Positions 50,335 through 61,500 of a DNA stretch of 64,000 nucleotides are shown in pieces. Where the stretch lies: positions 1,736,001-1,800,000 of the forward strand of contig NZ_JACDTZ010000001.1 in the NCBI RefSeq assembly GCF_013978595.1, given 5' to 3'. The notes under the pieces were generated by a model. It saw only the letters and a list, made by a program, of their open reading frames with translations. It was not told the origin of the DNA and ran no database searches. This DNA comes from Corynebacterium haematomassiliense (lineage in GTDB: Bacteria; Actinomycetota; Actinomycetes; Mycobacteriales; Mycobacteriaceae). The translations under genes and the position numbers were made by a program. Positions within the stretch are counted from its first letter, which is position 1, and the number at the start of each line of letters is the position of its first letter.

Positions 50335-51594
50335 ATGACCGCCGCAGTCGCCACAGAATCCAACCCACTCGCCATCGCATTAAGCCAGCAAATTGAAGAC
50401 TCTCACCGCGCAATGACGCAGAGCAAAGCGGAGCTGTTGTCCGCAATTCAAACGTTTGATGAACTCGCACTTGCTATCGAATGTGGCTCCACGACCACCG
50501 CGCACTTCCTCATGCGCCGCCTGGGCGTGTCATCCTCAACCGCCCACGAGTACGTCAGCGTCGCGCATCGCCTGCGTCCCTTCCGTTACCTGCACAAACA
50601 CTTCACCGCCGCTGCGCTGAGCTACTCGGTGGTGCGGTTGCTTCTGAAGTACATGACTACCGAAAACGAGCGTGAGCTGGTCGATCTCGCCCTCGGGATG
50701 GGTTTCCACGAGCTCGAATGCGCGCTGGCGGGGAAAAAGCCGCAGGACGGGAAGGGCGAGGATAGCCCGCAGTGCTACCTGAGCCTGCACAAGCGCGATA
50801 ACGGCGATATCGCGTTCCACGGCAAAATGAATGCAGCGGACGGTGCCGCGTTCATCGCAGCATTGAAGATCGGCGAAATCGCGTACTGCAACCTCGACGA
50901 GGTGCTCGAGGACCTAGACCCCGAGGTCAACGAGGAAATCAACATTGCCCTCGAGCGCGCCGAAGAGGTGGAGGAGAACCGACCCGCGCGGAAGACGGTC
51001 TCCGGCTACGGGCTGCCCATCGGGCGCATGCTGCTGCGGGCGCTCATGGGCATCGTCCACATGGCACGCACGACGCCGCGCAGCACCCTGACCACGCCGG
51101 GTGCGCACGTGAACATTCTGGCCACTCCGGACGGGCGCGGGTATATGCCCAACAACGTGGGCGCGCCGTCGAAAGCTATCGCAAGCTTGCTGGCAAATGC
51201 GGACATACGCCTATCGACGGTCAACTCCAACGGCCTCGTCATCAACACCGGACGCAAACAGCGCCTGGCCACAAACGGGCAGGTCAACGCGCTACTGGCG
51301 ATGTGGGGCGGGCAGTGCGCGGCACCGGGGTGCACGCACACGCGCTTCATCGAGATCCACCACATCGAGGACTGGGCCAGCGGGGGCCTGACCGACCTGG
51401 AGAACCTCCTGCCGCTGTGCTCCGCCTGCCACTCCCTGGTTACGGAGGGGTATCTGCAGACGCTGAAGGAACACTCAGACATCCACTTCGTCTACCGCGA
51501 CGGGACGCGTTTCGTCTCCACGAACTACTCCCTGCCGCGGCGCGACGACATCAGGCGAACCATGGAGGAGTGCAACTGGTCCTTCAACGACTAG
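50335..51594 (+). CDS. DUF222 / HNH endonuclease-like protein (13E12 family)
   Basis: 419 residues from ATG 50335, with AAGGGGG as ribosome-binding site and TATAAT at 50289-50294. The N-terminal DUF222 domain covers about 30-290. The C-terminal HNH domain is CAAPGCTHTRFIEIHHIEDWASGGLTDLENLLPLCSACHSLV, with the two Cys pairs and His residues. The family is multicopy in actinobacteria, probably DNA-acting, and its role is unknown. Two inverted-repeat elements occupy its leader. A dispersed word lies at 51209. Confidence 0.85.
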   Translation: MTAAVATESNPLAIALSQQIEDSHRAMTQSKAELLSAIQTFDELALAIECGSTTTAHFLMRRLGVSSSTAHEYVSVAHRLRPFRYLHKHFTAAALSYSVVRLLLKYMTTENERELVDLALGMGFHELECALAGKKPQDGKGEDSPQCYLSLHKRDNGDIAFHGKMNAADGAAFIAALKIGEIAYCNLDEVLEDLDPEVNEEINIALERAEEVEENRPARKTVSGYGLPIGRMLLRALMGIVHMARTTPRSTLTTPGAHVNILATPDGRGYMPNNVGAPSKAIASLLANADIRLSTVNSNGLVINTGRKQRLATNGQVNALLAMWGGQCAAPGCTHTRFIEIHHIEDWASGGLTDLENLLPLCSACHSLVTEGYLQTLKEHSDIHFVYRDGTRFVSTNYSLPRRDDIRRTMEECNWSFND

Positions 51595-51600
51595 CGAGGC

Positions 51601-52029
51601 TTAGAAGAACTGCTCAACGGCCGGTACACCCGGGACACCCGGGATCTTGCCCGCTGCGGCAGCGGCGGCGCCAACGAGTGCCAAGACGCCTGCGGCGATG
51701 CCGGAGCCGACGAGGATGTCGTAGGTGGTGCCGAGCTTGTAGCCACGTGCGACGTCGTTCTTCAGGGAGGAGGTGGCGCTCTTCGGCACCAGGTTCTTCT
51801 CGGAGGAGCTCTTGTACGGGCCGGAGTAGCCAGTACCAGGGTTCAGACGCTCACGGGCCTCGGCCTTCACCTTGGCGCCAGCGAGGTGCGTATCGGTGAC
51901 GTCGGAGGGGCGATTCGGGCTCACGATTTCGGAAAGGTCCTTCTGGTTACCTTCCTCAGCCTGTGCCGGGACGGCCGCCAGGGACAATGCGGTGGTTGCG
52001 GCGAGGGCAGCTGCGGTGATGCGCTTCAT
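51601..52029 (-). CDS. Small exported protein, MKRI family, member 4
   Basis: 142 residues. Signal MKRITAAALAATTALSLAAVPAQA, a polar middle (EEGNQKDLSEIVSPNRPSD...), the hydrophobic helix GSGIAAGVLALVGAAAAAAG and tail KIPGVPGVPAVEQFF. The signal is nearly identical to the members at 34.8-36.4 kb, but the Cys pair is absent. AAAGGAGTTTCC precedes the ATG. It ends 6 bp from the HNH gene, convergent. Confidence 0.72.
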   Translation of the reverse strand: MKRITAAALAATTALSLAAVPAQAEEGNQKDLSEIVSPNRPSDVTDTHLAGAKVKAEARERLNPGTGYSGPYKSSSEKNLVPKSATSSLKNDVARGYKLGTTYDILVGSGIAAGVLALVGAAAAAAGKIPGVPGVPAVEQFF

Positions 52030-52173
52030 TGGAAACTCCTTTGTGCGAATCTGACGTTAAATCACCCGGGATCGGGGTGGCGCAAGTAAAACACACGTTT
52101 CCGCAGGTATTCAAGCTCGTTGGGCGATGTAACGCAGAGGCGTCCAGTGACGATATACAAGGCCCCGAGACGC

Positions 52174-52198
52174 AAAAACTCCCCTCCCTAGCAGGGGA
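52174..52198 (-). terminator. Terminator of azlCD
   Basis: CCCCT and AGGGG arms (52181-52197) are followed on the minus strand by TTTTT. It lies next to the azlD stop. Confidence 0.7.
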
Positions 52199-52546
52199 CT
52201 AGAAAGCGACGTTCACCAACACCATGTACAGCGCAGTGCCGGCGAAGATCGACAGGTCGGCGCGGCGCTTCCACCAGTGCAGAAGCAGGGTGGCCGCGAG
52301 GGCGATGAGCGCGGAGGCGAGGTTGGTGGGGGAGCCGGCGTAGCCGACGAGGGTGTAGGCGACCAGCACTGTCATCACGCCGACGGGCATGAGCACGGCG
52401 AGGAAGTCGATGAACGGGCTGCCTTTGAGCACACGCAGCATGGAGAAGGGGAGTGCGCGCAGCAGCACGGTGACGATGCCGACGGGGATAAGCACCGCGG
52501 CCACCATGCCGAGGGTGACGCCGTCGGGAAGTCCGTAGTTACTCAT
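52199..52546 (-). CDS. azlD: AzlD-type subunit of a branched-chain amino-acid exporter
   Basis: 115 residues with four helices, starting MSNYGLPDGVTLGMVAAVLIPVGIVTVLLRALPFSML, the AzlD signature with TxLxRxxPF. It partners AzlC (BrnFE in C. glutamicum) to export Ile, Leu, Val or Met. ATG overlaps the azlC stop in ATGA. Confidence 0.88.
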   Translation of the reverse strand: MSNYGLPDGVTLGMVAAVLIPVGIVTVLLRALPFSMLRVLKGSPFIDFLAVLMPVGVMTVLVAYTLVGYAGSPTNLASALIALAATLLLHWWKRRADLSIFAGTALYMVLVNVAF

Positions 52547-53253
52547 GGCAGCTGCCAGGTAAGCCGGTCGTCGACGCGCGGGGCCCAGAAGCGCAGCACG
52601 AGGACGAGGAAGTAGGACACGAGCGCCACGAGGATCACCTGGCCGGGCAGCACGACGGCCGCCGCCAAAGCGAGGCCGCCGGCGATCAGGGGCGCGGACA
52701 GGTCGCGGCTGGCTTGGAACGCCTCGAACGCCAGCACGGCGAACAGCGCGGTCAAGGCGAAGTCGAAGCCTTCCACGCCCGCGGGGATCACCGCGCCGGC
52801 CAAAGCACCGACGATGCCGGAGGCCACCCACGCGATCTGGCAGACCACGGTGATCGTCATCAAGCGAGTGCCCGAGGGGCGGTCGCGCAGGGTGGAGGTG
52901 ATGGCGTAGACCTCGTCGGTGAGCGCGTAGGTGGCGTACGCGGATGGCACACCGCGGCGGATCTCCGAACGCGGGTACGTCAGCCCGTAGAACAGGTGGC
53001 GGAAGTTCACCATGAAGCCGGTGATCGCGCTGGTCACGGGGCCGACGCCAGTGAGGACCATGTCGATAGCCAGAAACTCCATGGACCCCGCGTAGATCAC
53101 GGTGGAGAAGATCGGGGTCCACCACCACGCGAAGCCGGATTGAGTCATGAGCAGGCCGAACGCCAGCCCGAGCGGCACCAACCCGAGGGCGACCAGCCAG
53201 GTGTCGCGAAGCCCCAGCCGAATCTCCGTCGATGTTTCACGTGAAACGGCCAC
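52543..53253 (-). CDS. azlC: AzlC-type subunit of a branched-chain amino-acid exporter
   Basis: 236 residues. LGLAFGLLMTQSGFAWWWTPIFSTVIYAGSMEFLAID and MVNFRHLFYGLTYP are AzlC landmarks. It starts at GTG 53253, which abuts the yqgE stop. A parS site covers codons for VSRET at 53233-53248. No Lrp-type regulator gene is next to it, unlike the brnFE locus of C. glutamicum. Confidence 0.88.
   Translation of the reverse strand: MAVSRETSTEIRLGLRDTWLVALGLVPLGLAFGLLMTQSGFAWWWTPIFSTVIYAGSMEFLAIDMVLTGVGPVTSAITGFMVNFRHLFYGLTYPRSEIRRGVPSAYATYALTDEVYAITSTLRDRPSGTRLMTITVVCQIAWVASGIVGALAGAVIPAGVEGFDFALTALFAVLAFEAFQASRDLSAPLIAGGLALAAAVVLPGQVILVALVSYFLVLVLRFWAPRVDDRLTWQLP
53233..53248. promoter_or_regulatory. 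parS-type site inside azlC
   Basis: TGTTTCACGTGAAACG matches the ParB consensus at 15 of 16 positions near the gene start. Confidence 0.88.
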
Positions 53254-53858
53254 TAGTTGTCCTCGACGTTCGCGGGGAAGGTAGCGAACAGGGGCAAAGG
53301 CATTGCTTGCCGACGCATCACGTCACCCCACAGATCCGCACCCGCGGGAGCGACGACGTCGCTGGGCAGGGCGGGGGTGACAAACCAGTCGCCGCGCAGG
53401 ATCTCGTCGTCGAGCTGCCCCGGCGCCCACTCGGCGTAGCCGGCGAAGATGCGGATGCCGTCGAGAAGCTCGCTCACCTCGAGGGGAGAGGCGTTCAGGT
53501 CCACGAGCACGAGGCGGTTGGCTAGGCGGTTGAGGTAGGGGTTCTCGGGTGCGCCGGCCGCGGTCACGCCAAGGCCCACCGCGGACTCGGGGCTGACCGG
53601 CCCGCCGATGTGCACGGCCTGCGGCTTGGCGGCCAGCTCGGCCCAGCCCGCCTCCATCACGTTGGCGACGGCGACCTCACTGCGGCGGTTGAGCACCACG
53701 CCGAGGGTGTGGTCCGCGTCGTGCTCGAGCACCAGCACCACGGTGCGGGCGAACTCGGGGGAGAACATGCCGGGGGCGGAAACGAGCAGCATGCCCGGCT
53801 CAGGCTCCACGCGTTCGAGCGCGTTGAACAGGCGGTCTGCGTAGAAATACTCAGGCAT
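53253..53858 (-). CDS. yqgE: YqgE/AlgH family protein (UPF0301)
   Basis: 201 residues. GMLLVSAPGMFSPEFARTVVLVLEHDADHTLGVVLNR and the block IGGPVSPES, then IRIFAGYAEWAPGQLDDEI, are the family signatures. The biochemical role is unknown; AlgH was first linked to alginate regulation in Pseudomonas. It overlaps the end of cca by 8 nt, so the two are co-translated. Confidence 0.9.
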   Translation of the reverse strand: MPEYFYADRLFNALERVEPEPGMLLVSAPGMFSPEFARTVVLVLEHDADHTLGVVLNRRSEVAVANVMEAGWAELAAKPQAVHIGGPVSPESAVGLGVTAAGAPENPYLNRLANRLVLVDLNASPLEVSELLDGIRIFAGYAEWAPGQLDDEILRGDWFVTPALPSDVVAPAGADLWGDVMRRQAMPLPLFATFPANVEDN

Positions 53859-55311
53859 TTTCCCTCTCCCACCAGGCTTTCAGCTCGGCGACGGCTTCGT
53901 CGTGGTCCAGCTCGCCGCGCTCGAGGCGCAGCTCCTTGAGATACTTCCACGCCTTGCCCACCTCCGGGCCGGGTTTGAGCCCGAGGATCTGCATGATCTC
54001 GTTGCCGTCCAGGTCCGGGCGCACGCGCGCGAGGTCCTCCTTGGCGGCGATGTCGGCGATGCGCTCCTCCAGGTGGTCGTAGGTGCGCTGCAGGCGCGCG
54101 GCTTTCTTGGCGTTGCGGGTGGTGGAGTCGGCGCGGACGAGTTTGTGCAGCTTGGGCAGCAGTTCGCCGGCGTCGGTGACGTAGCGGCGCACGGCGGAGT
54201 CTGTCCACTGGCCCTCGCCGAAGCCGTGGAAGCGCATGTGCAGGAACACCAGCTGGCCCACGTCCGAAATGACGTGCTTCGGGTACTTCAGGGCCTTCAG
54301 GCGCTTGCGGGTCATCTTCGCGCCGACCACCTCGTGGTGGTGGAAGGTCACGCCGCCGCCCTCCTTGGGCGCGCGGGTGGCGGGTTTGCCGATGTCGTGC
54401 ATCAGCGCCGCCCAGCGCAGCTTCAGGTCCGGGCCCTCGTCCTCCAGTTCGGTGGCCTGGCGCAGCACGGTCAGGGAGTGGCGGTAGACGTCCTTGTGCT
54501 GCATGTGCTCGTCGGTCTCCAGCTGCAGCGCGGGAATCTCGGGCAAAATATACGAAGCCACGCCGGTGGACACCAGCAGGTCGATGCCCTCCCAGGGACG
54601 GGCGCCGAGCATGAGTTTGTCCAGCTCAGCCTGCACGCGCTCGGCGGTAATCCGCCCGATCTCGCCGGCCATGTCGCACATCGCGTCGAATACCCGGTCC
54701 GCCACGGTAAAGCCCAGCTGGGAGACGAAGCGGGCGGCGCGAAGCATGCGCAAGGGATCGTCGCGGAACGACACCTCGGGTTCCTGCGGGGTGTCTAGGA
54801 CCTGCTCCACAAGGTCGCTCAACCCGTCGACGGGGTCGTGGAAGGTGGGGGAGAGGCGGAGCTCGTCGTTAAGCGAAAGCTCAATGGCCATGGCGTTGCA
54901 GGCGAAGTCGCGGCGCACGAGGTCGCCCTCGAGTGTGTCGCCGAAGGTGACCTCGGGGTTGCGCGTCACGCCGTCGTAGAGGTCGGAGCGGAACGTGGTG
55001 ATTTCGACGGTTTCGCCGTGGCGGATGGCGGAGACGGTGCCGAACTCGATGCCGGTGTCCCACACTTTTTCGCCCCACTCGTCCAGGATCTCCTGGATCA
55101 CCTCGGGGCGCGCGGAGGTGGTGAAGTCGAGGTCGTGCACCCCGCGGCCGAGCATCGCGTCGCGCACCGAGCCGCCGACCATATATAAGGTCTCGCCGCG
55201 GCCGGAAAACAGTTGCGCGAGGGGCTCAAGCAGAGCAGCATGCTTGGCGACGACATCCTGCGCCCGCGCCATCAGCGCAGGGGCGGCCAAGGGGTCGGTC
55301 GGGTCTGGCAT
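53851..55311 (-). CDS. cca: CCA tRNA nucleotidyltransferase with HD domain
   Basis: 486 residues from ATG 55311 ([14 protein letters not shown]). The polymerase-beta-type core has [29 protein letters not shown], with the DxD metal pair, and [13 protein letters not shown]. The HD domain shows [15 protein letters not shown] and [10 protein letters not shown]. It adds or repairs the CCA end of tRNAs. It is divergent from the Nudix gene with a 93-bp gap. Confidence 0.93.
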   Translation of the reverse strand: MPDPTDPLAAPALMARAQDVVAKHAALLEPLAQLFSGRGETLYMVGGSVRDAMLGRGVHDLDFTTSARPEVIQEILDEWGEKVWDTGIEFGTVSAIRHGETVEITTFRSDLYDGVTRNPEVTFGDTLEGDLVRRDFACNAMAIELSLNDELRLSPTFHDPVDGLSDLVEQVLDTPQEPEVSFRDDPLRMLRAARFVSQLGFTVADRVFDAMCDMAGEIGRITAERVQAELDKLMLGARPWEGIDLLVSTGVASYILPEIPALQLETDEHMQHKDVYRHSLTVLRQATELEDEGPDLKLRWAALMHDIGKPATRAPKEGGGVTFHHHEVVGAKMTRKRLKALKYPKHVISDVGQLVFLHMRFHGFGEGQWTDSAVRRYVTDAGELLPKLHKLVRADSTTRNAKKAARLQRTYDHLEERIADIAAKEDLARVRPDLDGNEIMQILGLKPGPEVGKAWKYLKELRLERGELDHDEAVAELKAWWERENA

Positions 55312-55404
55312 ATCGAAGAGCTTCTGCGTCACCCGGGACACGATACCCGCCACCCCCGCGCGGGAAGTACCACAACCGGCCGAAAGACCGATAGCATGAC
55401 ACGA

Positions 55405-56136
55405 ATGAGTGACAACCAGCGCCCGGTTCCGGGGCCCTCCAACGGCAAGGGGGGCTCCGGCGGCGGTAAGCGCCGGCCGCGGCGCCGGCGCGGGGGCAAA
55501 CCCGCCGAGCAGCAACAGCAGCAGGGAGACAAGCCGAAGCGGAAGCGGAATAACCGCCGCGGGAAAAACTCCCGCGGCGGGCGCAAGCAGCACAATCGCC
55601 GCAGGTCGCAGTACCAGCAGCACGACTCGTCGATAGAGACGCGCGACGAGACCTCGGCCGGCGGCCTGGTGGTCTCCGGCATGGCCGAGGCCGTGGGCAA
55701 GGACGGCAAGGTGGACATGAGCCGCATCTACGTCGCGCTCATCGGGCGCCTGGACCGCCGCGGGCGGCTGCTGTGGTCCATGCCGAAGGGCCACGTGGAA
55801 AACGGCGAGCACCAGTGGGTCACCGCCGAGCGCGAGGTGTGGGAGGAAACCGGGATCACCGGCGAGGCCTTCGACACCCTGGGCACGATCGACTACTGGT
55901 TCGTCTCCGACGGGGTACGCATCCACAAGACGGTGCACCACAACCTGCTGCGCTACGTCGACGGCGTGTTCAACGACGAGGACCCGGAGGTCACCGAGGT
56001 GGCGTGGGTGCCCATGAGCGACCTGATGGAGCACCTCGCCTACGCCGATGAGCGCAAGCTCGCCCGCATCGCGTACGACCGGATGCCGGATCTGGCCAGG
56101 AAGGAAAAGAAGGCCGGAAGGGCAACTCCGCGATGA
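55405..56136 (+). CDS. Nudix hydrolase with Arg-rich N-terminal tail
   Basis: 243 residues. About 80 N-terminal residues are low-complexity and basic ([19 protein letters not shown]). Then follows a Nudix domain with box GHVENGE...REVWEETG. It probably hydrolyses a nucleoside-diphosphate-linked substrate. TAGCAT lies 7 nt before ATG 55405; ATG 55396 is an alternative start. The basic tail suggests nucleic acid or membrane contact. It overlaps the DUF6049 gene by 4 nt and sits in a conserved operon with murJ. Confidence 0.87.
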   Translation: MSDNQRPVPGPSNGKGGSGGGKRRPRRRRGGKPAEQQQQQGDKPKRKRNNRRGKNSRGGRKQHNRRRSQYQQHDSSIETRDETSAGGLVVSGMAEAVGKDGKVDMSRIYVALIGRLDRRGRLLWSMPKGHVENGEHQWVTAEREVWEETGITGEAFDTLGTIDYWFVSDGVRIHKTVHHNLLRYVDGVFNDEDPEVTEVAWVPMSDLMEHLAYADERKLARIAYDRMPDLARKEKKAGRATPR

Positions 56137-58550
56137 ACCGGTACGCCGCGCTGGCTGCCGTCGTGCTCGCCGCCCCCGCCGTGCCGCTGGCGCCGGACAA
56201 CCCGGAGGTGACGGAGCAGTGGGCGAACCTGACCGTGCGCCCGTCCGAGGGCGAGCAGGCGAGCGTGGAGGTCGTTGAGGCCCCGCGCGCCATCTCCGCG
56301 CACGATCCGTTTCACGTGAAACTTCGCGTGACCAACCACTCCGACGAGACGCTCGAGGGCCTCAGCGTGGTCCCGCGCCGCGCCTCGGCGGTGGCATCTG
56401 TCATGGAGCAGCGCTACGCCACCATCGCTGGCCCGCAGGAGTATCAGGTGGTGGGGGACGCGCGTGACGTCGATAGGCAATTGGCCCCCGGCGACTCGCT
56501 GGAGATCGAGATGGACCTGGGCCTCGACCTGCCGGATGTGGGCACGTACCCCATCATGCTGCAGCTTCTCGACGCCTCCGGTGCCCCCCTCGACACCGAC
56601 CGCTTCCATATGGGTGTCAGAGGCGTGCGCGACAACATCCGGGCCGCGGAGCTGACCGCGCTGTACCCGGTGACCGCACCCGTGGACATCCTGCCCGGCG
56701 AGACCGGCGAGGCGCCCGAGACGCAGCCGTTGGTGCTGGCGAACGACTCGCTGGCCGGCCAACTCGCGCCCGAGGGGCGGCTGAGCAAGCTGGTGGACCA
56801 GTACATCGAGGCCGCGCAGACGCCCGAGGTCGGCTACGCCACCTGTGTAGCGCTGGACCCCGCGCTGCTAGACACCGTGGACCGCATGCAGCACGGCTAC
56901 ACCGTCGACGACGAACGCCCCGCCGTGGTGGAAGAGCCGAAGCGCCTGCGCGACTCCTGGGGAGGTGAAGTCGCCCCCGACGGCGAACCCGGCGCCGGCG
57001 CGGACGACGCGAAGGTGTGGCTGGACAAGGTGCGCCACATCGCCGCCACCGGCTGCGTGGTGTCCCTGCCGTGGGCGAACGCGGACCTGAACGCCGTGGC
57101 GCGCACCGGCGATAAGTGGCTCATGCGCGAGGCCGTGGAGCGCGGGCCGTTCGTGCTGCAGCGCGTGCTGGGCACCGCCGGCACGCTCAACACCGTGGTC
57201 ACCGGCACGGGCTACGTCGAGGACGGCACCGCGCCCGCGTTGGGTTGGGCGGACCACTCGCGCTCCACCGTCAGGGACGAAGGCATGCAGGCCGCATGGG
57301 AGCGCGCGGAGGCGGCAGGCGTGCAGGAGGAGCACGACGGGTCCGAAAGCGCCCTCGAGCGCGCCGACATGGCGGACCTCGCCGGGGCCGCCGCACCCGC
57401 CCCGCAGCAGCCCGTGCGCGTGCTCAGCGCCGCCCCGGGCAGAGACACCGGCTGGATCGCGCCGGGCGTGATGACGGTGGGCTACCAGTCCTCCCTGGCC
57501 ACCGTGCTGGCCGCCACCGGCGTGGACCCCGAAACCACCGGCTTTTCAGAGGAGAACCTGCGCTACAACTACGCCGTGGACTCCAAGGCCGCCCGCGACA
57601 CCAACGCCGCCGCCGCGGTGCGCCTGGCCGCCCAGTCCGCCTGGGTGGCGGGGGATGCCGAGGAGCACCCGGATCCGATCCTGGTCAACCCGCCGGCGAA
57701 CTGGGACGCGGACACCGCCGCCGCCGTGCTGGGCACCGTGGCGGAGCTGGTCACCGGCGCGGGCGCGCACCCCATGGCGTTCGGTGCCTACCTGGACGCG
57801 CCGGTGGATGCCGCGCCGGCGGGCGAGCCGGCGGAGCACACGGACCCCACCGCGTTCACCGACGCGGAGGTGCTGCAGGTGACGCAGCAGGCCGGGTTCA
57901 TCAACGACCTGACCGGGCTGATGGTGCCGGATTCCAGCATCGCGCTCACGCGCTACGGGTTTACCCTGCCGCTGCGCCGGGACCTGCTGCAGGCGCTGTC
58001 CATCGGCCAGCGCCGTGCAATGTCGCGCTACAGCGACGCGGTCCAGGCCACCAGCGAGCGCCTCGGCGCCTCGCGCGCCGCGTTGGGCGACCTTCGCTCG
58101 GCAGTGGACCTGATCCCGCCCGGCAACGTCTACACACGCACCTCAAACTCCAGCCCGCTTCTCATCGTGGCCCGCAACGGGCTGCCGCTGCCGGTGGAGA
58201 CCTCCATCAACTTCTCCGGGCCAGCGGACGCCCGCCTGCACGTGCCAGACGTGCTGCGCATCCCGGCTCGCGGGTCGGTCACCGTGCAAATGACTGCGGA
58301 TTTGCCCGAAACCTCCCGCAGCACCGACCTGAACCTGTACCTGGCCAGCACAAACGGGCAGCCGATCTCCCAGCCGGTGGACATCGCCGTGCGCACCACC
58401 CGGTTCACGGTGGGCCGCTGGCTCGCCGTGGCGGCGCTGATGCTGGCCGCGATGCTGGTGGTGATCGCGGTGCGCGGCGCGCGGGGCAGCCCGCCTTCCG
58501 GACGCGAACGGGAACGAGCCACACAACGTAAGAATCGGAGAACCAAGTGA
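56133..58550 (+). CDS. DUF6049 exported membrane-anchored protein
   Basis: 805 residues. A short signal ([16 protein letters not shown]) is followed by a large extracytoplasmic part with beta-rich ends ([22 protein letters not shown] and [38 protein letters not shown]), and a single C-terminal helix ([23 protein letters not shown]) with a basic cytoplasmic tail. The gene sits immediately before murJ, and its GTG-linked coupling suggests a shared envelope role. A parS site at 56308 encodes PFHVKL. Confidence 0.82.
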   Translation: MNRYAALAAVVLAAPAVPLAPDNPEVTEQWANLTVRPSEGEQASVEVVEAPRAISAHDPFHVKLRVTNHSDETLEGLSVVPRRASAVASVMEQRYATIAGPQEYQVVGDARDVDRQLAPGDSLEIEMDLGLDLPDVGTYPIMLQLLDASGAPLDTDRFHMGVRGVRDNIRAAELTALYPVTAPVDILPGETGEAPETQPLVLANDSLAGQLAPEGRLSKLVDQYIEAAQTPEVGYATCVALDPALLDTVDRMQHGYTVDDERPAVVEEPKRLRDSWGGEVAPDGEPGAGADDAKVWLDKVRHIAATGCVVSLPWANADLNAVARTGDKWLMREAVERGPFVLQRVLGTAGTLNTVVTGTGYVEDGTAPALGWADHSRSTVRDEGMQAAWERAEAAGVQEEHDGSESALERADMADLAGAAAPAPQQPVRVLSAAPGRDTGWIAPGVMTVGYQSSLATVLAATGVDPETTGFSEENLRYNYAVDSKAARDTNAAAAVRLAAQSAWVAGDAEEHPDPILVNPPANWDADTAAAVLGTVAELVTGAGAHPMAFGAYLDAPVDAAPAGEPAEHTDPTAFTDAEVLQVTQQAGFINDLTGLMVPDSSIALTRYGFTLPLRRDLLQALSIGQRRAMSRYSDAVQATSERLGASRAALGDLRSAVDLIPPGNVYTRTSNSSPLLIVARNGLPLPVETSINFSGPADARLHVPDVLRIPARGSVTVQMTADLPETSRSTDLNLYLASTNGQPISQPVDIAVRTTRFTVGRWLAVAALMLAAMLVVIAVRGARGSPPSGRERERATQRKNRRTK
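56308..56323. promoter_or_regulatory. parS-type site inside the DUF6049 gene
   Basis: CGTTTCACGTGAAACT keeps the 14-bp palindromic core with both outer bases changed. Confidence 0.8.
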
Positions 58551-61500
58551 CGGAACAGGGACTGCGCCGGCGCATTGTCGCCCCAGCGCCGCCAGCGCCG
58601 GTGCCGGCACCGCGCGAAACCAAGCCGGCGCGCGAAGAGCTCGAGGACGGCGCGCCGGATAAGTCGCTGCTGACCACCAGCCCCAAGGGCGAGACCATCG
58701 CGCCGCCGGAGACCGCCGACACGGTAGCGGCTGGCGCGGCGGGCACGGCGGCGGTCGCTGTCGCCGAGCCCCAGGCAGCCGAGGAGGAGCAGCCCGCCGA
58801 GGGCGGGGAGAAGGTCGTGCGCGCCACCGGCTCCATGGCCGTGGCCACCCTGATCTCGCGCATCACCGGGTTCATCCGCACCGTGCTCATCGGCGCGGCC
58901 CTCGGCGAGGTTGTGGCGGCGTCCTTCAACACCGCCAACACCCTTCCCAACCTGATCACGGAGATCGTGCTCGGCTCCGTGCTCACCGCCCTGGTGGTGC
59001 CGGTGCTGGTGCGCGCGGAGAAGGAAGACGCCGACAACGGCGCGGCGTTCATCCGCCGCCTGTTCACGCTCACCCTGACGCTGATGACGGTGGTCACGGT
59101 CGTCGCCGTGGCGGCCGCGCCGCTGTTGACCAGGATGATGATGGACGAGGACTCGCAGGGCAACCTCGTCCAAACCACCTCGTTCGCGTATCTGGTGCTG
59201 CCGCAGATCTTCTTCTACGGCATGTTCTCCCTGTTCATGGCCATCCTGAACACGAAGGAGCACTTCCGGCCCGGCGCCTGGGCCCCGGTGGCGAACAACA
59301 TCGTCTCCATCGGCGTGCTCGTGGCGTATATGGCGCTGCCGGGGCAGCTGAACCCGGCCGCGCCGACGTCGATAAGCAATCCGCACGTGCTCCTGCTGGG
59401 GCTTGGCACCACGGCTGGTGTGGTGGTGCAGTGCCTGATCATGCTGCCCGCGTTGCGCAAGCTGGGCATTGACCTGCGGCCGCTGTGGGGCATCGACGAG
59501 CGCCTGAAGCAGTTCGGCGGCATGGCGCTGGCGATCATCACCTACGTGGCGATCAGCCAGTTCGGCTACGTCATTACCTCCCGCATCGCGTTCAACGCGG
59601 ACGCGGCGGCGCAATTCATCTACCAGCAGCACTGGATGCTGCTGCAGATGCCGTACGGCATCATCGGCGTCACGCTGCTCACCGCGATCATGCCGCGCAT
59701 GTCCCGCAACGCCGCAGACGGCGACGACGCCGCCGTGGTGGCGGACCTGACCATGGGCACGAAGCTGACGTTCATCGCGCTGATCCCCATCATCATCTTC
59801 ATGACGGCGCTGGGCCCCGACATCGCCCACGCCCTGTTCGCCTACGGCTCGTTCAGCCCACGGGCCGCGCACCTGCTCGGCATGACCATCTCCGCGTCCT
59901 CGTTCACCCTGATCCCGTACGCGCTGGTGATGCTGCACCTGCGCGTGTTCTACGCCCGCGAGGAAGCGTGGACGCCCACGTTTATCATCGCCGGCATCAC
60001 CGGCACGAAGATCCTGCTGTCCGCCCTCGCGCCGTACATCGCGCAAGACCCCAGCCACGTGGTGGTGCTGCTCGGCGCGGCCAACGGCTTCGGCTTCGTC
60101 GCCGGCGCGCTCATCGGCGCGCTGCTTCTGCGCCGCAAGCTGGGCACCCTGCGCGCCGGCGACGTGCTGCGCACCTCCATCTGGGCGGTGGCAGCGGCAC
60201 TCGTGGGTGTTGCGGTGATCTTCGGTGTGCGCTGGCTGCTTCGCGACGTCGCCGGCCTGCACCTGCCCGAGGCCCTCGGACGCGTCATCGGTGCCCCCAG
60301 CTTGGGCAACCTCATCGAGGTGGTCATGCTCGGCCTGCTGTTTTTGGTGGTCACCGGCCTGGTGCTGTCGCGCTCCAAGCTGCCCGAGGTGCAGAACCTC
60401 GGCCGCGCGCTGCAGCGCATCCCGGGCTTGAGCCGCTTCATCCGCCCGGACGAGGACCGCGCGCTCGAGGTGGGCGAGGCGGACCCGCGGGACGTGTCCA
60501 ACCAGTTCCTCGCCGCCGACACCTTCAACGCCTCCCCGGTGCCGCCGCCGATGTCCGCCGGTGTGGTCCGCGGTCCGCGCCTGGTGCCGGGCGCGGGGGT
60601 GTCCGACGGGCGCTTCCGCCTGATCCGCGACCACGGCGCTAGCACCGGCGCGCGCTTCTGGCAGGCGCGCGAAGTGGCCAGCGGCAGAGATGTGGCGCTG
60701 ACGTTCGTGGATACCACCGGCGCCGCCCCGATGGCCCCGGCCACCCCGCGCGAGGCGGCGCTGAAGGCCGCCGGCGTGGCGCGGCGCACCCGCAAGATGG
60801 CCAAGCTGCACCTGCCCGCGGTGGCCGAGAACATTGAGATCCTGTCCTACCGCTCCGGCGCCCTGGTGGTGGCGGACTGGGTGGAGGGCTCTTCGGTCAA
60901 GGCCGTGGCGGAATCCGGCCAGACGCTGCACACCGAAGCCGTGGCAAACGCGCTGGCACCGCTAGCCGGCGCGATGGCGGCGGCGCACGAGGCGGACGTG
61001 CCGCTGGGCCTGGACAACCGCCAGCAGCTGCGCATCGACCACGAGGGGCACGTCCGCCTGGCGTTCCCGGTGGTGCTGCCGGAGGCCACCCCGGCCACAG
61101 ACGCGGAGTCCTTCGCCTCGGCGCTGACGCTGCTGACCAGCAACGTCAGCTCCGACGACCTGGACGACGTCACCGCCCGCACCCGCGCGCTCGTGGACGC
61201 GGACGCCGTGGACCAGGCCGCCTTCCGCGACATCGAACGCGCCCTCTACGCAGCGGCGAACCTGCCGGTGCCCAACGAGGACGCGCCGACGGACGAGATC
61301 CCGGTGGTGGAAATCTATGAACCTGTCGAGCCGGTGGCCGAGCACGTGGAGGACCCGGACGAGCTGCGCGGCGGCTTCGGCGGACGCACCATGGGTCCGG
61401 TGACCATCGGCCTGCTCACCTTCGCCGCCGTCATCGCGGCGGTGCTGGTGGGCGTGCTCACCACCTACCTGGTGGACTTCGTCTCCGGCGAGAACGTGGT

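Noticed and set aside
58130..60931. 933-codon minus-strand frame opposite murJ
   Set aside because: His/Gln/Arg/Gly-rich shadow of a real gene that has clear MurJ motifs on the other strand.
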